In this document: positions 27,837-36,179 of the stretch, in pieces
How positions within the stretch are numbered: position 1 is the first letter of the stretch
Layout: every line of letters starts with the position of its first letter
Source: Cypionkella sp.
Lineage (GTDB): Bacteria > Pseudomonadota > Alphaproteobacteria > Rhodobacterales > Rhodobacteraceae
NCBI GenBank assembly: GCA_025458085.1
Contig: JALOTC010000007.1
Coordinates: forward strand, 1 to 36,548
Length of the DNA: 36,548 bases
Reading direction: 5' to 3'
The notes under the pieces: generated by a model
What the model saw: only the letters and a program-made list of their open reading frames with translations
What the model was told of the DNA's origin: nothing
The model's database searches: none
Program-made: the position numbers and the translations under genes

Positions 27837-29126
27837 TTATCGTGCAGTTCCGCCCAAGAAGCTGGCGGGGATGGTGATGAGTTCAGGAAACAGGATGAAA
27901 AGCCCCAGAAGCACGGTATAGGCCGCAACAAAGGGGGCGACGCCACGCACGGCTGTGCTCATGCTGACTTTGGCCACGCCGCAGATCACGTTCAGCACTG
28001 TGCCGACCGGCGGGGTGATCAGGCCGATGGAGCAATTCAGCACAAACATCAGGCCGAAATAGACCGGATCGATCCCCGCCATCGCGGTCAGCGGCATGAA
28101 CAGCGGCACAAGGATCAGGATCGTCGGCGCAAGGTCCATCACCATGCCGACCGCAAAGACGATCAGCATGATGACCAGCATCAGAAGGCGCGGATTGTCG
28201 ATCAGCGGCGCCAGCAGGACGCCCAGTTGCTGCGGCAGTTGCGCCACTGTTATCAGCCAAGAGGCAACCATGGCCGCGCCCACAAGGAACATAACCATCG
28301 CTGTGGACCGAGCGGCAGAGAGCAGCACCTCGAACATCATGGTCCAAGTCAGCGACCGATAGACCAGAAGCGAGATCACAATGGCATAGACCGCTGCGAC
28401 GACGGCTGCCTCGGTCGGCGTGAAGGCCCCCGAACGGATGCCGCCGATGATGATGACGGGCAAGAGCAGCGCCCAGAAGCCGTCTTTCAGCGCGGCCATG
28501 CGCTCCCGCCCACTGGCGCGGGGCATCGTCTCTATCTCTTCGTTGCGCATCAGAAAGCGCCAGACCACCATGAGCGTCAGGCCCATCATAAGCCCCGGCG
28601 CGATGCCAGCCATGAAGAGCTTGCCGATCGAGATATTGCCGGCGACCCCGATCAGGATCAGCGGCAAGGATGGCGGGATGATCGGCGCGATGATGCCGCC
28701 GGAGGCCAGAAGACCAAGGCTGCGCGCCTCGGGATAACCGGCCTTGCGCATCATCGGGTAAAGGATCGACACCAGCGCCGCCGCATCGGCCACGGCTGAT
28801 CCCGAAAGCCCCGCGAGCACAATTGAGGTTATGATCGCCACATAGCCAAGCCCGCCGCGCCGGTGGCCGACAAGGGTCATCGCCAAGGCGACGATCTTGG
28901 TCGAAAGCCCGCCGCGCGACATGACCTCGCCCGCGACGAGGAAGAAGGGGATGGCAAGCAAGGGGAAACTGTCCACGCCATTCACAAGGCCTTGGGCCAG
29001 AATGTCGGAACTGAAGGTATCAAGCTGGATCATCAAGGCGATGGAGGCCAGCAGAAGGGCAAAAGCGATGGGCAGGCCCACGAAAATGCCGAAAAACAGA
29101 ACGGCAAGGAAAAGGACAAGGGTCAC
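27837..29126 (-). CDS. dctM: TRAP transporter large permease (DctM family)
   Basis: Multi-TM VTLVLFLAVLFFGIFVGLPIAFALLLASIALM..., GSAVADAAALVSILYPMMRKAGY, IIPPSLPLILIGV; GTG start overlapping dctQ stop. Confidence 0.93.
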   Translation of the reverse strand: MTLVLFLAVLFFGIFVGLPIAFALLLASIALMIQLDTFSSDILAQGLVNGVDSFPLLAIPFFLVAGEVMSRGGLSTKIVALAMTLVGHRRGGLGYVAIITSIVLAGLSGSAVADAAALVSILYPMMRKAGYPEARSLGLLASGGIIAPIIPPSLPLILIGVAGNISIGKLFMAGIAPGLMMGLTLMVVWRFLMRNEEIETMPRASGRERMAALKDGFWALLLPVIIIGGIRSGAFTPTEAAVVAAVYAIVISLLVYRSLTWTMMFEVLLSAARSTAMVMFLVGAAMVASWLITVAQLPQQLGVLLAPLIDNPRLLMLVIMLIVFAVGMVMDLAPTILILVPLFMPLTAMAGIDPVYFGLMFVLNCSIGLITPPVGTVLNVICGVAKVSMSTAVRGVAPFVAAYTVLLGLFILFPELITIPASFLGGTAR

Positions 29127-29608
29127 GGCTGTTCCTCCGCCTTTTCGCGCAGGCGGCGCGGGTCGATGAAGCGGACAACTGCCACCCCGCCCATCAGAAC
29201 GGCAGAGACGACACCGGCAAGATAAAAGAGCGCCGAAGGCAAGCCCGTGAGTTGTGATGTATTGGCCCAGTTCGCCATGGTCTGATGCCATGAGCCGATG
29301 AAGAACATGACCATGCAAAGGATGACCACCATCCAGCAAAAGCGCCGCAGAAACGGCACGGCGCGCGGGAAAAGGCGTTCGGAGAATTCGCTAAGCGCGA
29401 GATGTTCATCGTGGCGCAGCGCCACTGCCGCCCCCAAAAGGACGATCCAGACAAAGCCAAGCCGCGCCAATTCCACCGATTGACGGATGCCCGAAGAAAA
29501 GCCGTAGCGCATGACCACATTGGCAAAAACAATGGCGATCATCGCGCCCATCAGTGCCACCAGCACGATGTCAATGATGGCCCATAAACGCCGGACAAGC
29601 GCCGCCAT
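29123..29608 (-). CDS. dctQ: TRAP transporter small permease (DctQ family)
   Basis: Four TM segments; MAALVRRLWAIIDIVLVALMGAMIAIVFANVVMRYGFSSGIRQSVELARLGFVWIVLLGAAVALRHDEHLALS. Confidence 0.88.
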   Translation of the reverse strand: MAALVRRLWAIIDIVLVALMGAMIAIVFANVVMRYGFSSGIRQSVELARLGFVWIVLLGAAVALRHDEHLALSEFSERLFPRAVPFLRRFCWMVVILCMVMFFIGSWHQTMANWANTSQLTGLPSALFYLAGVVSAVLMGGVAVVRFIDPRRLREKAEEQP

Positions 29609-29664
29609 TCTTCTCCCCCCTTTTCTTCGACACCCTCTTTGCCCTTGCCGGGTAAAGCTCCTCT

Positions 29665-29680
29665 GGGTTATCGTTAACCC
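29665..29680. promoter_or_regulatory. Candidate LacI-family operator O3a
   Basis: GGGTTATCGTTAACCC, containing the reverse complement of GTTAACGATAAC, in dctQ/lacI-3 divergent region. Confidence 0.62.
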
Positions 29681-29686
29681 AAATTG

Positions 29687-29697
29687 GTATCGATAAC
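29687..29697. promoter_or_regulatory. Candidate LacI-family operator O3b abutting lacI-3 start
   Basis: GTATCGATAAC immediately before ATG 29698; centre 19 bp from O3a centre. Confidence 0.55.
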
Positions 29698-30726
29698 ATG
29701 AAGTCGAGTCAACCCCCCGCCGGACCACGCCCCCCGACAATCGTCACCGTTGCTACGGCGGCGGGAGTCAGTCCCATGACCGTGTCGAAAGTGCTGCGCG
29801 GCACAGGGCGGATCAGCGCGGATACGCGCGAAAGGGTGCTGCGGCTGGCCGATCAACTGGGCTATGTGCCCAATGGCCTTGCCGGGGCGCTGTCGTCGCA
29901 AACAAGCCAGATCGTGGGCGTCCTGATCCCCTCGATCGGGGATATGGTCTATTCCGGCGTGCTTGCGGGCATCAATTCCGTCCTCGTGCCGCGTGGCTTT
30001 GCCGCGTTCATCGGCGAGACTTTCTTTGACCCAGAGGCAGAGGCGCGGCTGGTGCGGACGATTCTTTCCCTGAAACCCTCGGCACTCATCCTGACAGGGG
30101 GATTGGCCCGGACCGCAGGCACAGCGCATCTGTTGCGGCAAAGCGGGGTGCGCTGCGTGCAGCTTTGGGATGGCGATTGCCCCGATCTGGAGGCCACGGT
30201 GGGGCTGTCGCATCTGGCGGCCGGGCGGGCGGCGGCGGGGCTGTTCCTTGCCGCGGGGCTAGAGGAGGCGTGGTTCATCGGCGCGCAACTGGACCGCGAT
30301 CTTTGCGCCGCGCGACGGATGGAAGGGTTCCGCACGCAGATGGAGGCGGCGGGCGGGCGTTGCCACATCCATGCCGATGCCACCCGCCCCCGCGACACAG
30401 AGACGGGCGAGGCGCTGACGGCAGAACTGCTGCGCGCGGGCAGGCTGCCTGCGGCCATTCACTACCTCAACGATGCCATGGCCATCGGCGGGCTGCGGGC
30501 GCTTTTGGCGGCGGGGGTGGATGTGCCGGGGCAGACGTCGATCATCGGCTTTAACGGCACATCGCTGCGCCATGCGATCCAGACGCGGCTGACAACGATT
30601 GATGTGCCGCTGCATGATGTCGGCGCGCGGGCCGCACAGGCGCTGTTACACATGGATGCCTCTGGCACCGATCTGGTGCCCTTCCGCATCGTCACCGGAA
30701 CGACACTGCGCCGCCCCGAGCCGTAA
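29698..30726 (+). CDS. LacI family regulator 3 (GntR-like)
   Basis: TIVTVATAAGVSPMTVSKVLRGTGRISADTRERVLRLADQLGYVPNGLAGAL. Confidence 0.93.
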   Translation: MKSSQPPAGPRPPTIVTVATAAGVSPMTVSKVLRGTGRISADTRERVLRLADQLGYVPNGLAGALSSQTSQIVGVLIPSIGDMVYSGVLAGINSVLVPRGFAAFIGETFFDPEAEARLVRTILSLKPSALILTGGLARTAGTAHLLRQSGVRCVQLWDGDCPDLEATVGLSHLAAGRAAAGLFLAAGLEEAWFIGAQLDRDLCAARRMEGFRTQMEAAGGRCHIHADATRPRDTETGEALTAELLRAGRLPAAIHYLNDAMAIGGLRALLAAGVDVPGQTSIIGFNGTSLRHAIQTRLTTIDVPLHDVGARAAQALLHMDASGTDLVPFRIVTGTTLRRPEP

Positions 30727-30735
30727 GACCAACGC

Positions 30736-31773
30736 CTAACCGCGCAGGGTTTGCCCCCGGTCCAGTCTGGGCGTGATCTCCTCGCGCGCGCCACGGGGCG
30801 CACCTGCAAGGCGGGAAAGGATCATCCGCGCCGCAGACCGCCCGATGTCGAACCTGCGGGTATCGGTCGTGGCAATGCGCGGGGTGATGCCATCAAGAAA
30901 CTCAAGTCCCGAAAAACCAGCCAATCCCGTTTCTTCGGGCACCTTGCGCCCTGCGGCCTGCAAGGCAAAGAGCGCACCAGCTGCGATCATGTCATTGGTG
31001 CAATAGAGAAAATCCACCTCTGGCCAATGGGAAAGAGCCGTTGCCGCCAGTGCCCTGCCCTTTGGCACGGAACTCGCGCCATTATAGGACAGGCTCCCCA
31101 GAACCGGCACCCCTGCGGCGCGGAGCGTTTCCTCGAACCCGCGAAAGCGGCTGTCTTGCCGCCTGTCGCCCTGTTGCGCCGATCGCAAAAGCACCGCATT
31201 GCGATGGCCTGCCGCGATCATCGCGCGCGCCATCGCCACGCCGACACCATGTTGCGACACGCCCACCACACCATCAATGCCGGTCCCGTCGCTATCCATG
31301 ATCTCAACCACCGGGATATCCGCACGGGCCAACATGGCGCGGGTCGTGTCGTCATGCTCCAGCCCCGTCAGCACAACCGCCGAAGGCCGCCATGCCAAGA
31401 GTTCCGCCAGAACCTGCGCCTCGGTCGCCGTGTCGTATTTCCCAAAACCCAGCACGGCTTGCAAATCGCTGCCCTCCAGCCCCGCGTTCAGGCCCATCAG
31501 GACTTCGGGAAAGACCATGTTCGACATGCCCGGCACAATCACAGCGACGAGTGGCACCCGCGCCCCTGCCAAGGCGCCTGCGATGCGGTTCGGGACATAG
31601 CCAAGGCTGCGGGCCGTATTGCGGACCCGTGCGGCAATATCGCCCGACACCCCACGCTGCCCGCGCAGAACACGGCTGACGGTCATTTCAGAAACGCCGC
31701 AGGCCGCCGCGATATCGCTTTGCGAGATCTTCGACACGGGGCGCGGAGGGAAGGAACGCGAAGGGGATGTCAT
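30736..31773 (-). CDS. LacI family regulator 4 (GntR-like)
   Basis: KISQSDIAAACGVSEMTVSRVLRGQRGVSGDIAARVRNTARSLGYVPNRIAGALAG; IPVVEIMDSDGTGIDGVVGVS. Confidence 0.93.
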   Translation of the reverse strand: MTSPSRSFPPRPVSKISQSDIAAACGVSEMTVSRVLRGQRGVSGDIAARVRNTARSLGYVPNRIAGALAGARVPLVAVIVPGMSNMVFPEVLMGLNAGLEGSDLQAVLGFGKYDTATEAQVLAELLAWRPSAVVLTGLEHDDTTRAMLARADIPVVEIMDSDGTGIDGVVGVSQHGVGVAMARAMIAAGHRNAVLLRSAQQGDRRQDSRFRGFEETLRAAGVPVLGSLSYNGASSVPKGRALAATALSHWPEVDFLYCTNDMIAAGALFALQAAGRKVPEETGLAGFSGLEFLDGITPRIATTDTRRFDIGRSAARMILSRLAGAPRGAREEITPRLDRGQTLRG

Positions 31774-31862
31774 CCTTGGCTACCTTTTCCTTCTCGACTG
31801 GTCCGGTGACGTACCGGTGCGCTGACCGCCCCTGACCGCTGCACATATTCTGCTCACATCCC

Positions 31863-31878
31863 ATGTTATCGTTATCAC
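31863..31878. promoter_or_regulatory. Candidate LacI-family operator O4
   Basis: ATGTTATCGTTATCAC (reverse complement GTGATAACGATAACAT) upstream of lacI-4. Confidence 0.6.
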
Positions 31879-32073
31879 ACCGGCAGCACAATCTGCAATC
31901 CCACCCGCTGCCCCGGCGCGCATTCCTTGGGTTACAGGAAAGCCGGATTTTCCGTGACAGTACGGCGGAAGACAGGCAGATGTTGACATAGGCGTCGCAG
32001 AAGCTGCACCGGCGACCTGCCGGCACATCTTCTGCCAATGCCGCTTTGTTTTTCGTCGTCGGAGTATTGTGCG

Positions 32074-33327
32074 ATGCCTCGTCTTTCCGTTCTTCTTGCG
32101 GCCACAAGCACTTGCGTTGCCTTGGCCAGCCCTTCCCTTGCCCAAAGCGAGGGCACGGGCACCACCCCAGTGGTGCTTTGTGCTGGCGGGGCTGTCCCGC
32201 AGCTTGGCGAAGGCATCATCTCCAATGGATCAGAACCATTGCGCGCCCCAGCGGCGCAGGTTCCCAGCACCGAAGGGATCGCTTTCGCCTTTACCATCGC
32301 CGATGGCGCGCAGGATGTCCGGCTTGAGGCCAGTGCCGAAGGCGGCGGTGATCCAAAGCTTGTCCTTGAAACGCCCGGTGGAAGCGCTGTGGCGGAAAAT
32401 GACGACGGCCCCTTTGGCCTGTCGTCACTGATCGAGACGCGGCTGGAGCCGGGCAGCTATTGCCTGCGCGTCCTACCTGTCTCATCGGACAGCATGGTGG
32501 CGAATGTGCAGGTGGCGCGCGCCGATCAGCCGGCGCTGGTCAGCGACCCACAGGCGGACAGTGCTATTCCTGCCTGCGGACCGGATACTGATGCCCTGCC
32601 CTTGGTCGAAACTTCGGTGAACGCGGAAACCGCCGGCAAGACGCTGACCCGAAGGCTGGACCCGTCACCCGGATTATTCCGTTTCGAAATCACCGAGGAT
32701 GTGCCACTGCGCATCGACGCGCGAGAGGTGAACGGCAGCGATCCTATCCTCAAGCTCTTCGCAGCGGATGGCACGGTGCTTTCCGAAAATGACGACACTG
32801 TTGGCCGCAGCGCGCGGATGGATTTTCTGCCAAGCCTTCCGGCAGGGCAATATTGCCTTGGCGTCTCCTCACTCCAACCGACAGGGATGATCGACCTTAT
32901 TCTGGAACAGGTCAGCCCCGAGCAACTGGCGCGCGAAGCCTTTGATCTGGCGATGATACCGCCCCTTTCCGCCCCTGACCATCCGGTGCAGGAGATTGAT
33001 CTGACCAAGCAGCGCGAGGTGATCTTCACCTCTGGCTCCGCCGCCACATGGCTGCGCTTCACGCTGGATGAAGAACGTCTTGTCGATATCCGGACCTTTG
33101 GCAGCTTGACCGGTCTGGACCTGCAACTGTCGCTGTTCCAAGGGATGGAGCGGATCGCACTTGTGGATGACAGCGAAGGCATCGCGCCTGATGCACGACT
33201 GGTGGAGGTTCTTTTGCCGGGAACCTATTGGCTGGCGGTCAATGATCTTCGCGGCGGGGCCATGCAACGGCCCGCCGGATTGATGATCCGGCTCTTCTCG
33301 GAAGTGCCGCTTTCCACCACGCCTTAG
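32074..33327 (+). CDS. Secreted protein with three PPC-like repeats
   Basis: Signal peptide MPRLSVLLAATSTCVALASPSLAQ; repeats DPKLVLETPGGSAVAENDD...GSYCLRV, DPILKLFAADGTVLSENDD...GQYCLGV, DLQLSLFQGMERIALVDDS...GTYWLAV. Confidence 0.8.
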   Translation: MPRLSVLLAATSTCVALASPSLAQSEGTGTTPVVLCAGGAVPQLGEGIISNGSEPLRAPAAQVPSTEGIAFAFTIADGAQDVRLEASAEGGGDPKLVLETPGGSAVAENDDGPFGLSSLIETRLEPGSYCLRVLPVSSDSMVANVQVARADQPALVSDPQADSAIPACGPDTDALPLVETSVNAETAGKTLTRRLDPSPGLFRFEITEDVPLRIDAREVNGSDPILKLFAADGTVLSENDDTVGRSARMDFLPSLPAGQYCLGVSSLQPTGMIDLILEQVSPEQLAREAFDLAMIPPLSAPDHPVQEIDLTKQREVIFTSGSAATWLRFTLDEERLVDIRTFGSLTGLDLQLSLFQGMERIALVDDSEGIAPDARLVEVLLPGTYWLAVNDLRGGAMQRPAGLMIRLFSEVPLSTTP

Positions 33328-33845
33328 GCCGGTTCCGCCGCGCGGGCTGTCACTGCCTCTGCCCAGTCCAAGAGCGCCCTGCGCTCGGCTGGCAGGGGCG
33401 TGGCGAAACCGTCTGCAAAGGCCTCGAAGGCTGCAAGGTTCAGGCCATTGACGCCAACCAGAACGGGAATGCCAAGCCCGATCGCCGCGGCGATCACATC
33501 GCGAAAGCCCCGGCCTTCGGCTTCATGCTTGCCGAATTTGTTGACAATCAGCAGGTCAAGGTCGCGAGTAAGCCGCGCCTCGACCAGCCCCACCGCCGTT
33601 TCCAACGCCGCAGGGTCAAGCCGACAGCCCCGCGAGAATTGGCCCAAATGCTGGCTGATCCGCAGCACAGGCCCATCGGGCAGAACGCGAACGTCCATGT
33701 CACAGGGGCCATCTGTGGCACGTTCGGTGTTGATCTGCACGGTTCCGCCAAGGCGCAAGCCCCGCGCGGCAAGGTCGGCGGCAAGACCCGAAAGGATCAG
33801 ATCGGCATCACCCCTGCCGGGGGCCATGATATAGGCGAGTGTCAT
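33324..33845 (-). CDS. DUF2478 domain-containing protein (predicted nucleotide-binding)
   Basis: MTLAYIMAPGRGDADLILSGLAADLAARGLRLGGTVQIN...DLLIVNKFGKHEAEGRGFRDVIAAAIGLGIPVLVGVN. Confidence 0.8.
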   Translation of the reverse strand: MTLAYIMAPGRGDADLILSGLAADLAARGLRLGGTVQINTERATDGPCDMDVRVLPDGPVLRISQHLGQFSRGCRLDPAALETAVGLVEARLTRDLDLLIVNKFGKHEAEGRGFRDVIAAAIGLGIPVLVGVNGLNLAAFEAFADGFATPLPAERRALLDWAEAVTARAAEPA

Positions 33846-33882
33846 TTTCTTCTCCTCAGGGTCAAAGTCTCACGGCGCGCCG

Positions 33883-34515
33883 TCACTGCGCAGCCTCTTG
33901 GTGGAAATCGGGCGGCTGGAAATGGCCGGGGCCGATGCTGCAATCCAGATCGCGCAAGAGACCGTCTTTCAGTCCATAGATCAGCCCATGGACGCGAACC
34001 TTCATGCCCCGGCGCCATGCCCGCTGCAGGATCGGCGTTTCGCAGATGCGGCGCACACCTTCGATCACGTTCAACTCTGCAAGACGGTCGCGCCGCGCCT
34101 CTGTGTCACGCTCACGCCCCAGATCAACCGCATAGCCGCGCGCAAGGCGGCGGATCGGCTCCAGCCAGTGATCGGCCAGACCATGAGGCAGGTCCTCGGT
34201 CGCGGCCTTGACCCCGCCACAGCCATAATGGCCGCAGAGGATGATTTCGCGGACCTTCAGCGCGTCGACTGCGAATTCCAGCGCCGAGAGAAGGTTCATA
34301 TCCGAGGAATGGACGATATTGGCCACGTTGCGGTGAACAAACACCTCACCCGGATCAAGGCCCGCGACCACATTGGCCGGAACCCGGCTGTCAGAACAGC
34401 CGATCCAGAAGAATTCCGGGGCCTGAAGCGCGGCAAGCCGTGTGAAATAGTCCGGTTCTTGCGCATGGCGGCGCGCGGACCATGCGCGATTGCGCAGCAG
34501 CAGATCATTCAGCAT
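33883..34515 (-). CDS. Beta-class carbonic anhydrase
   Basis: FFWIGCSDSRVPAN, EVFVHRNVANIV, ILCGHYGCGGVKAA zinc-ligand motifs. Confidence 0.95.
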   Translation of the reverse strand: MLNDLLLRNRAWSARRHAQEPDYFTRLAALQAPEFFWIGCSDSRVPANVVAGLDPGEVFVHRNVANIVHSSDMNLLSALEFAVDALKVREIILCGHYGCGGVKAATEDLPHGLADHWLEPIRRLARGYAVDLGRERDTEARRDRLAELNVIEGVRRICETPILQRAWRRGMKVRVHGLIYGLKDGLLRDLDCSIGPGHFQPPDFHQEAAQ

Positions 34516-34589
34516 CTCTGCCCTCGCTGTCCTTCGGCAAAAGCGCGAAGACTTTGTGATCGAGTTTTTCTCACCGAACCCACCTGCCT

Positions 34590-35384
34590 TCAGATCGGGG
34601 CAAGGGTTGCGCCGGTGATGTCTGCGCGGGCTGCCAAGGTTCGGACAAACGCCTGAGAGGCCTGCGCCCATGCGGCTTTTTCCAAAGCGACCGCAATCTT
34701 CAGGCGCACAGCTTCAAAGGGAAGCACCTGCCCCGGCGCGATGGCGTTCAGGCGGATGATGTGCCAGCCATGGCGCGACAAGACAGGCGTCGGCGTCATC
34801 GCCCCTTCGGCCAGATCGCGCAGGGCGGCTTCGAATTCGGGCACGGTATCACCGGGGCCGATCTGACCCAGATGCCCGCCCGATGCTCTTGAGCCACAAT
34901 CGCTTTGCCGTGCGGCGGCGGCAAAGCCCTTTGCATCACCGGAAAGCGTAGCCAGCAGCGCCTTAGCCCGCGCCCCTGCCGCGTCACGGGCCAAGCTGTC
35001 GCGCGGATCGCAGGCGCACAGGATATGCGACACATCCCACAGTGGCGCGGAATGATAGCGGGCCGGATCGCGCGCCCATTCGGCACGGATCACCTCTTCG
35101 GTCACAGGCGAAACGCTCACCGCCACATCCAGCAACGCGCGGATCATGGCCTCCTCCTCTCTCTCGAACCGCCCCGGCGCAAGTTCCAGAGGATCGGCCT
35201 GAATCCCACGCGCGCGCGCCTCTTGCAGCAAAAGCGCCCGGATGGTCAGCGCCTGTGCCGCCTTGCGCCAAGCAATGCCGGGCTTGTCCTTTGGGGCCGC
35301 GTGGTTCTGCGCCTCGGCGGCGATGGCGGCTTGCGGGATGGTTTCGCCATTCACGACGACCGCGGGGAAAAGGGCTGCATTCAT
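34590..35384 (-). CDS. Parvulin-type peptidylprolyl isomerase
   Basis: DVSHILCACDPRDSLARDAAGARAKALLATLSGDAKGFAAAARQSDCGSRASGGHLGQIGPGDTVPEFEAAL...GWHIIRLN; a GTG at 35393 overlapping narI stop is an alternative start. Confidence 0.88.
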   Translation of the reverse strand: MNAALFPAVVVNGETIPQAAIAAEAQNHAAPKDKPGIAWRKAAQALTIRALLLQEARARGIQADPLELAPGRFEREEEAMIRALLDVAVSVSPVTEEVIRAEWARDPARYHSAPLWDVSHILCACDPRDSLARDAAGARAKALLATLSGDAKGFAAAARQSDCGSRASGGHLGQIGPGDTVPEFEAALRDLAEGAMTPTPVLSRHGWHIIRLNAIAPGQVLPFEAVRLKIAVALEKAAWAQASQAFVRTLAARADITGATLAPI

Positions 35385-35389
35385 CGCGC

Positions 35390-36178
35390 TCACTCCGCCG
35401 GGGTGGTGGCCGAAGAAGGCCGGGTCTTGGCCTGCCGCCTGTCAAAGGCGCGGCGGCGTTCGTCCAGCGGAAGGCTCCGGCGCGACCGGACGATCTGATA
35501 GCCGGATCGGCCCAGCAAATAGCGGAAGGGCGCCGCAAAGCCGGACCAGATATGCACCAGCCGGGTGAAGGGGAACAGCATGGTGATGATCAGCCCAAGG
35601 AAAATATGCAGTTTGTACAGCCAATGCACATCCACCACCGTGACCCATGCGTTGATGTTCCATGTCACCACGCTTTGCGACCATGTCATGAAGCGGACCA
35701 TTTCGGACCCGTCCATATGTTGCAGCGTTTGGGTGATGGTCAGCAGGCCAATCGCAAGTTGCAGCCAGATCAGCACCATGATCGCGATGTCAGGCATGGT
35801 GGAGGTGACGCGGATACGCGGATCGGTCAGGCGACGGTGGAGGAGCATCGAACACCCGATCAGCGCCGCAATCCCCGCAGGACCGCCGATGATGACCGCC
35901 ATCCATTGCTTTAGCCCATAGGGCACGCCCAGCGCATCCAACACCCAGATCGGGGTGAACAGGCCCACCAGATGACCGAAGAAGATGGTCAGGATGCCAA
36001 CGTGAAACAGGATGGATCCGAGGATCAGTTGCTTGCGCCGCAGAAGTTGGCTGGAGGCGCTTTTCCATGTGAAGGGATCGCGTTCATAGCGCGCGATGGA
36101 CCCCACAAGGAACACGGTCAGCGCGACATAGGGCATGACCCCGAAGATGACGAAGTTGATGTCGAAATCGCCGAACAT
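35390..36178 (-). CDS. narI: Respiratory nitrate reductase gamma subunit
   Basis: FGVMPYVALTVFLVGSIARYERDPFTWKSASSQLLRRKQLILGSILFHVGILTIFFGHLVGL...HKLHIFLG-type heme b helices. Confidence 0.93.
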   Translation of the reverse strand: MFGDFDINFVIFGVMPYVALTVFLVGSIARYERDPFTWKSASSQLLRRKQLILGSILFHVGILTIFFGHLVGLFTPIWVLDALGVPYGLKQWMAVIIGGPAGIAALIGCSMLLHRRLTDPRIRVTSTMPDIAIMVLIWLQLAIGLLTITQTLQHMDGSEMVRFMTWSQSVVTWNINAWVTVVDVHWLYKLHIFLGLIITMLFPFTRLVHIWSGFAAPFRYLLGRSGYQIVRSRRSLPLDERRRAFDRRQAKTRPSSATTPAE

Positions 36179-36179
36179 C

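Noticed and set aside
27708-28799. 363-aa plus-strand ORF rich in His, Asp, Arg and Gln
   Set aside because: Antisense to dctM/dctP; charge-rich repeats come from the complement of transmembrane codons.
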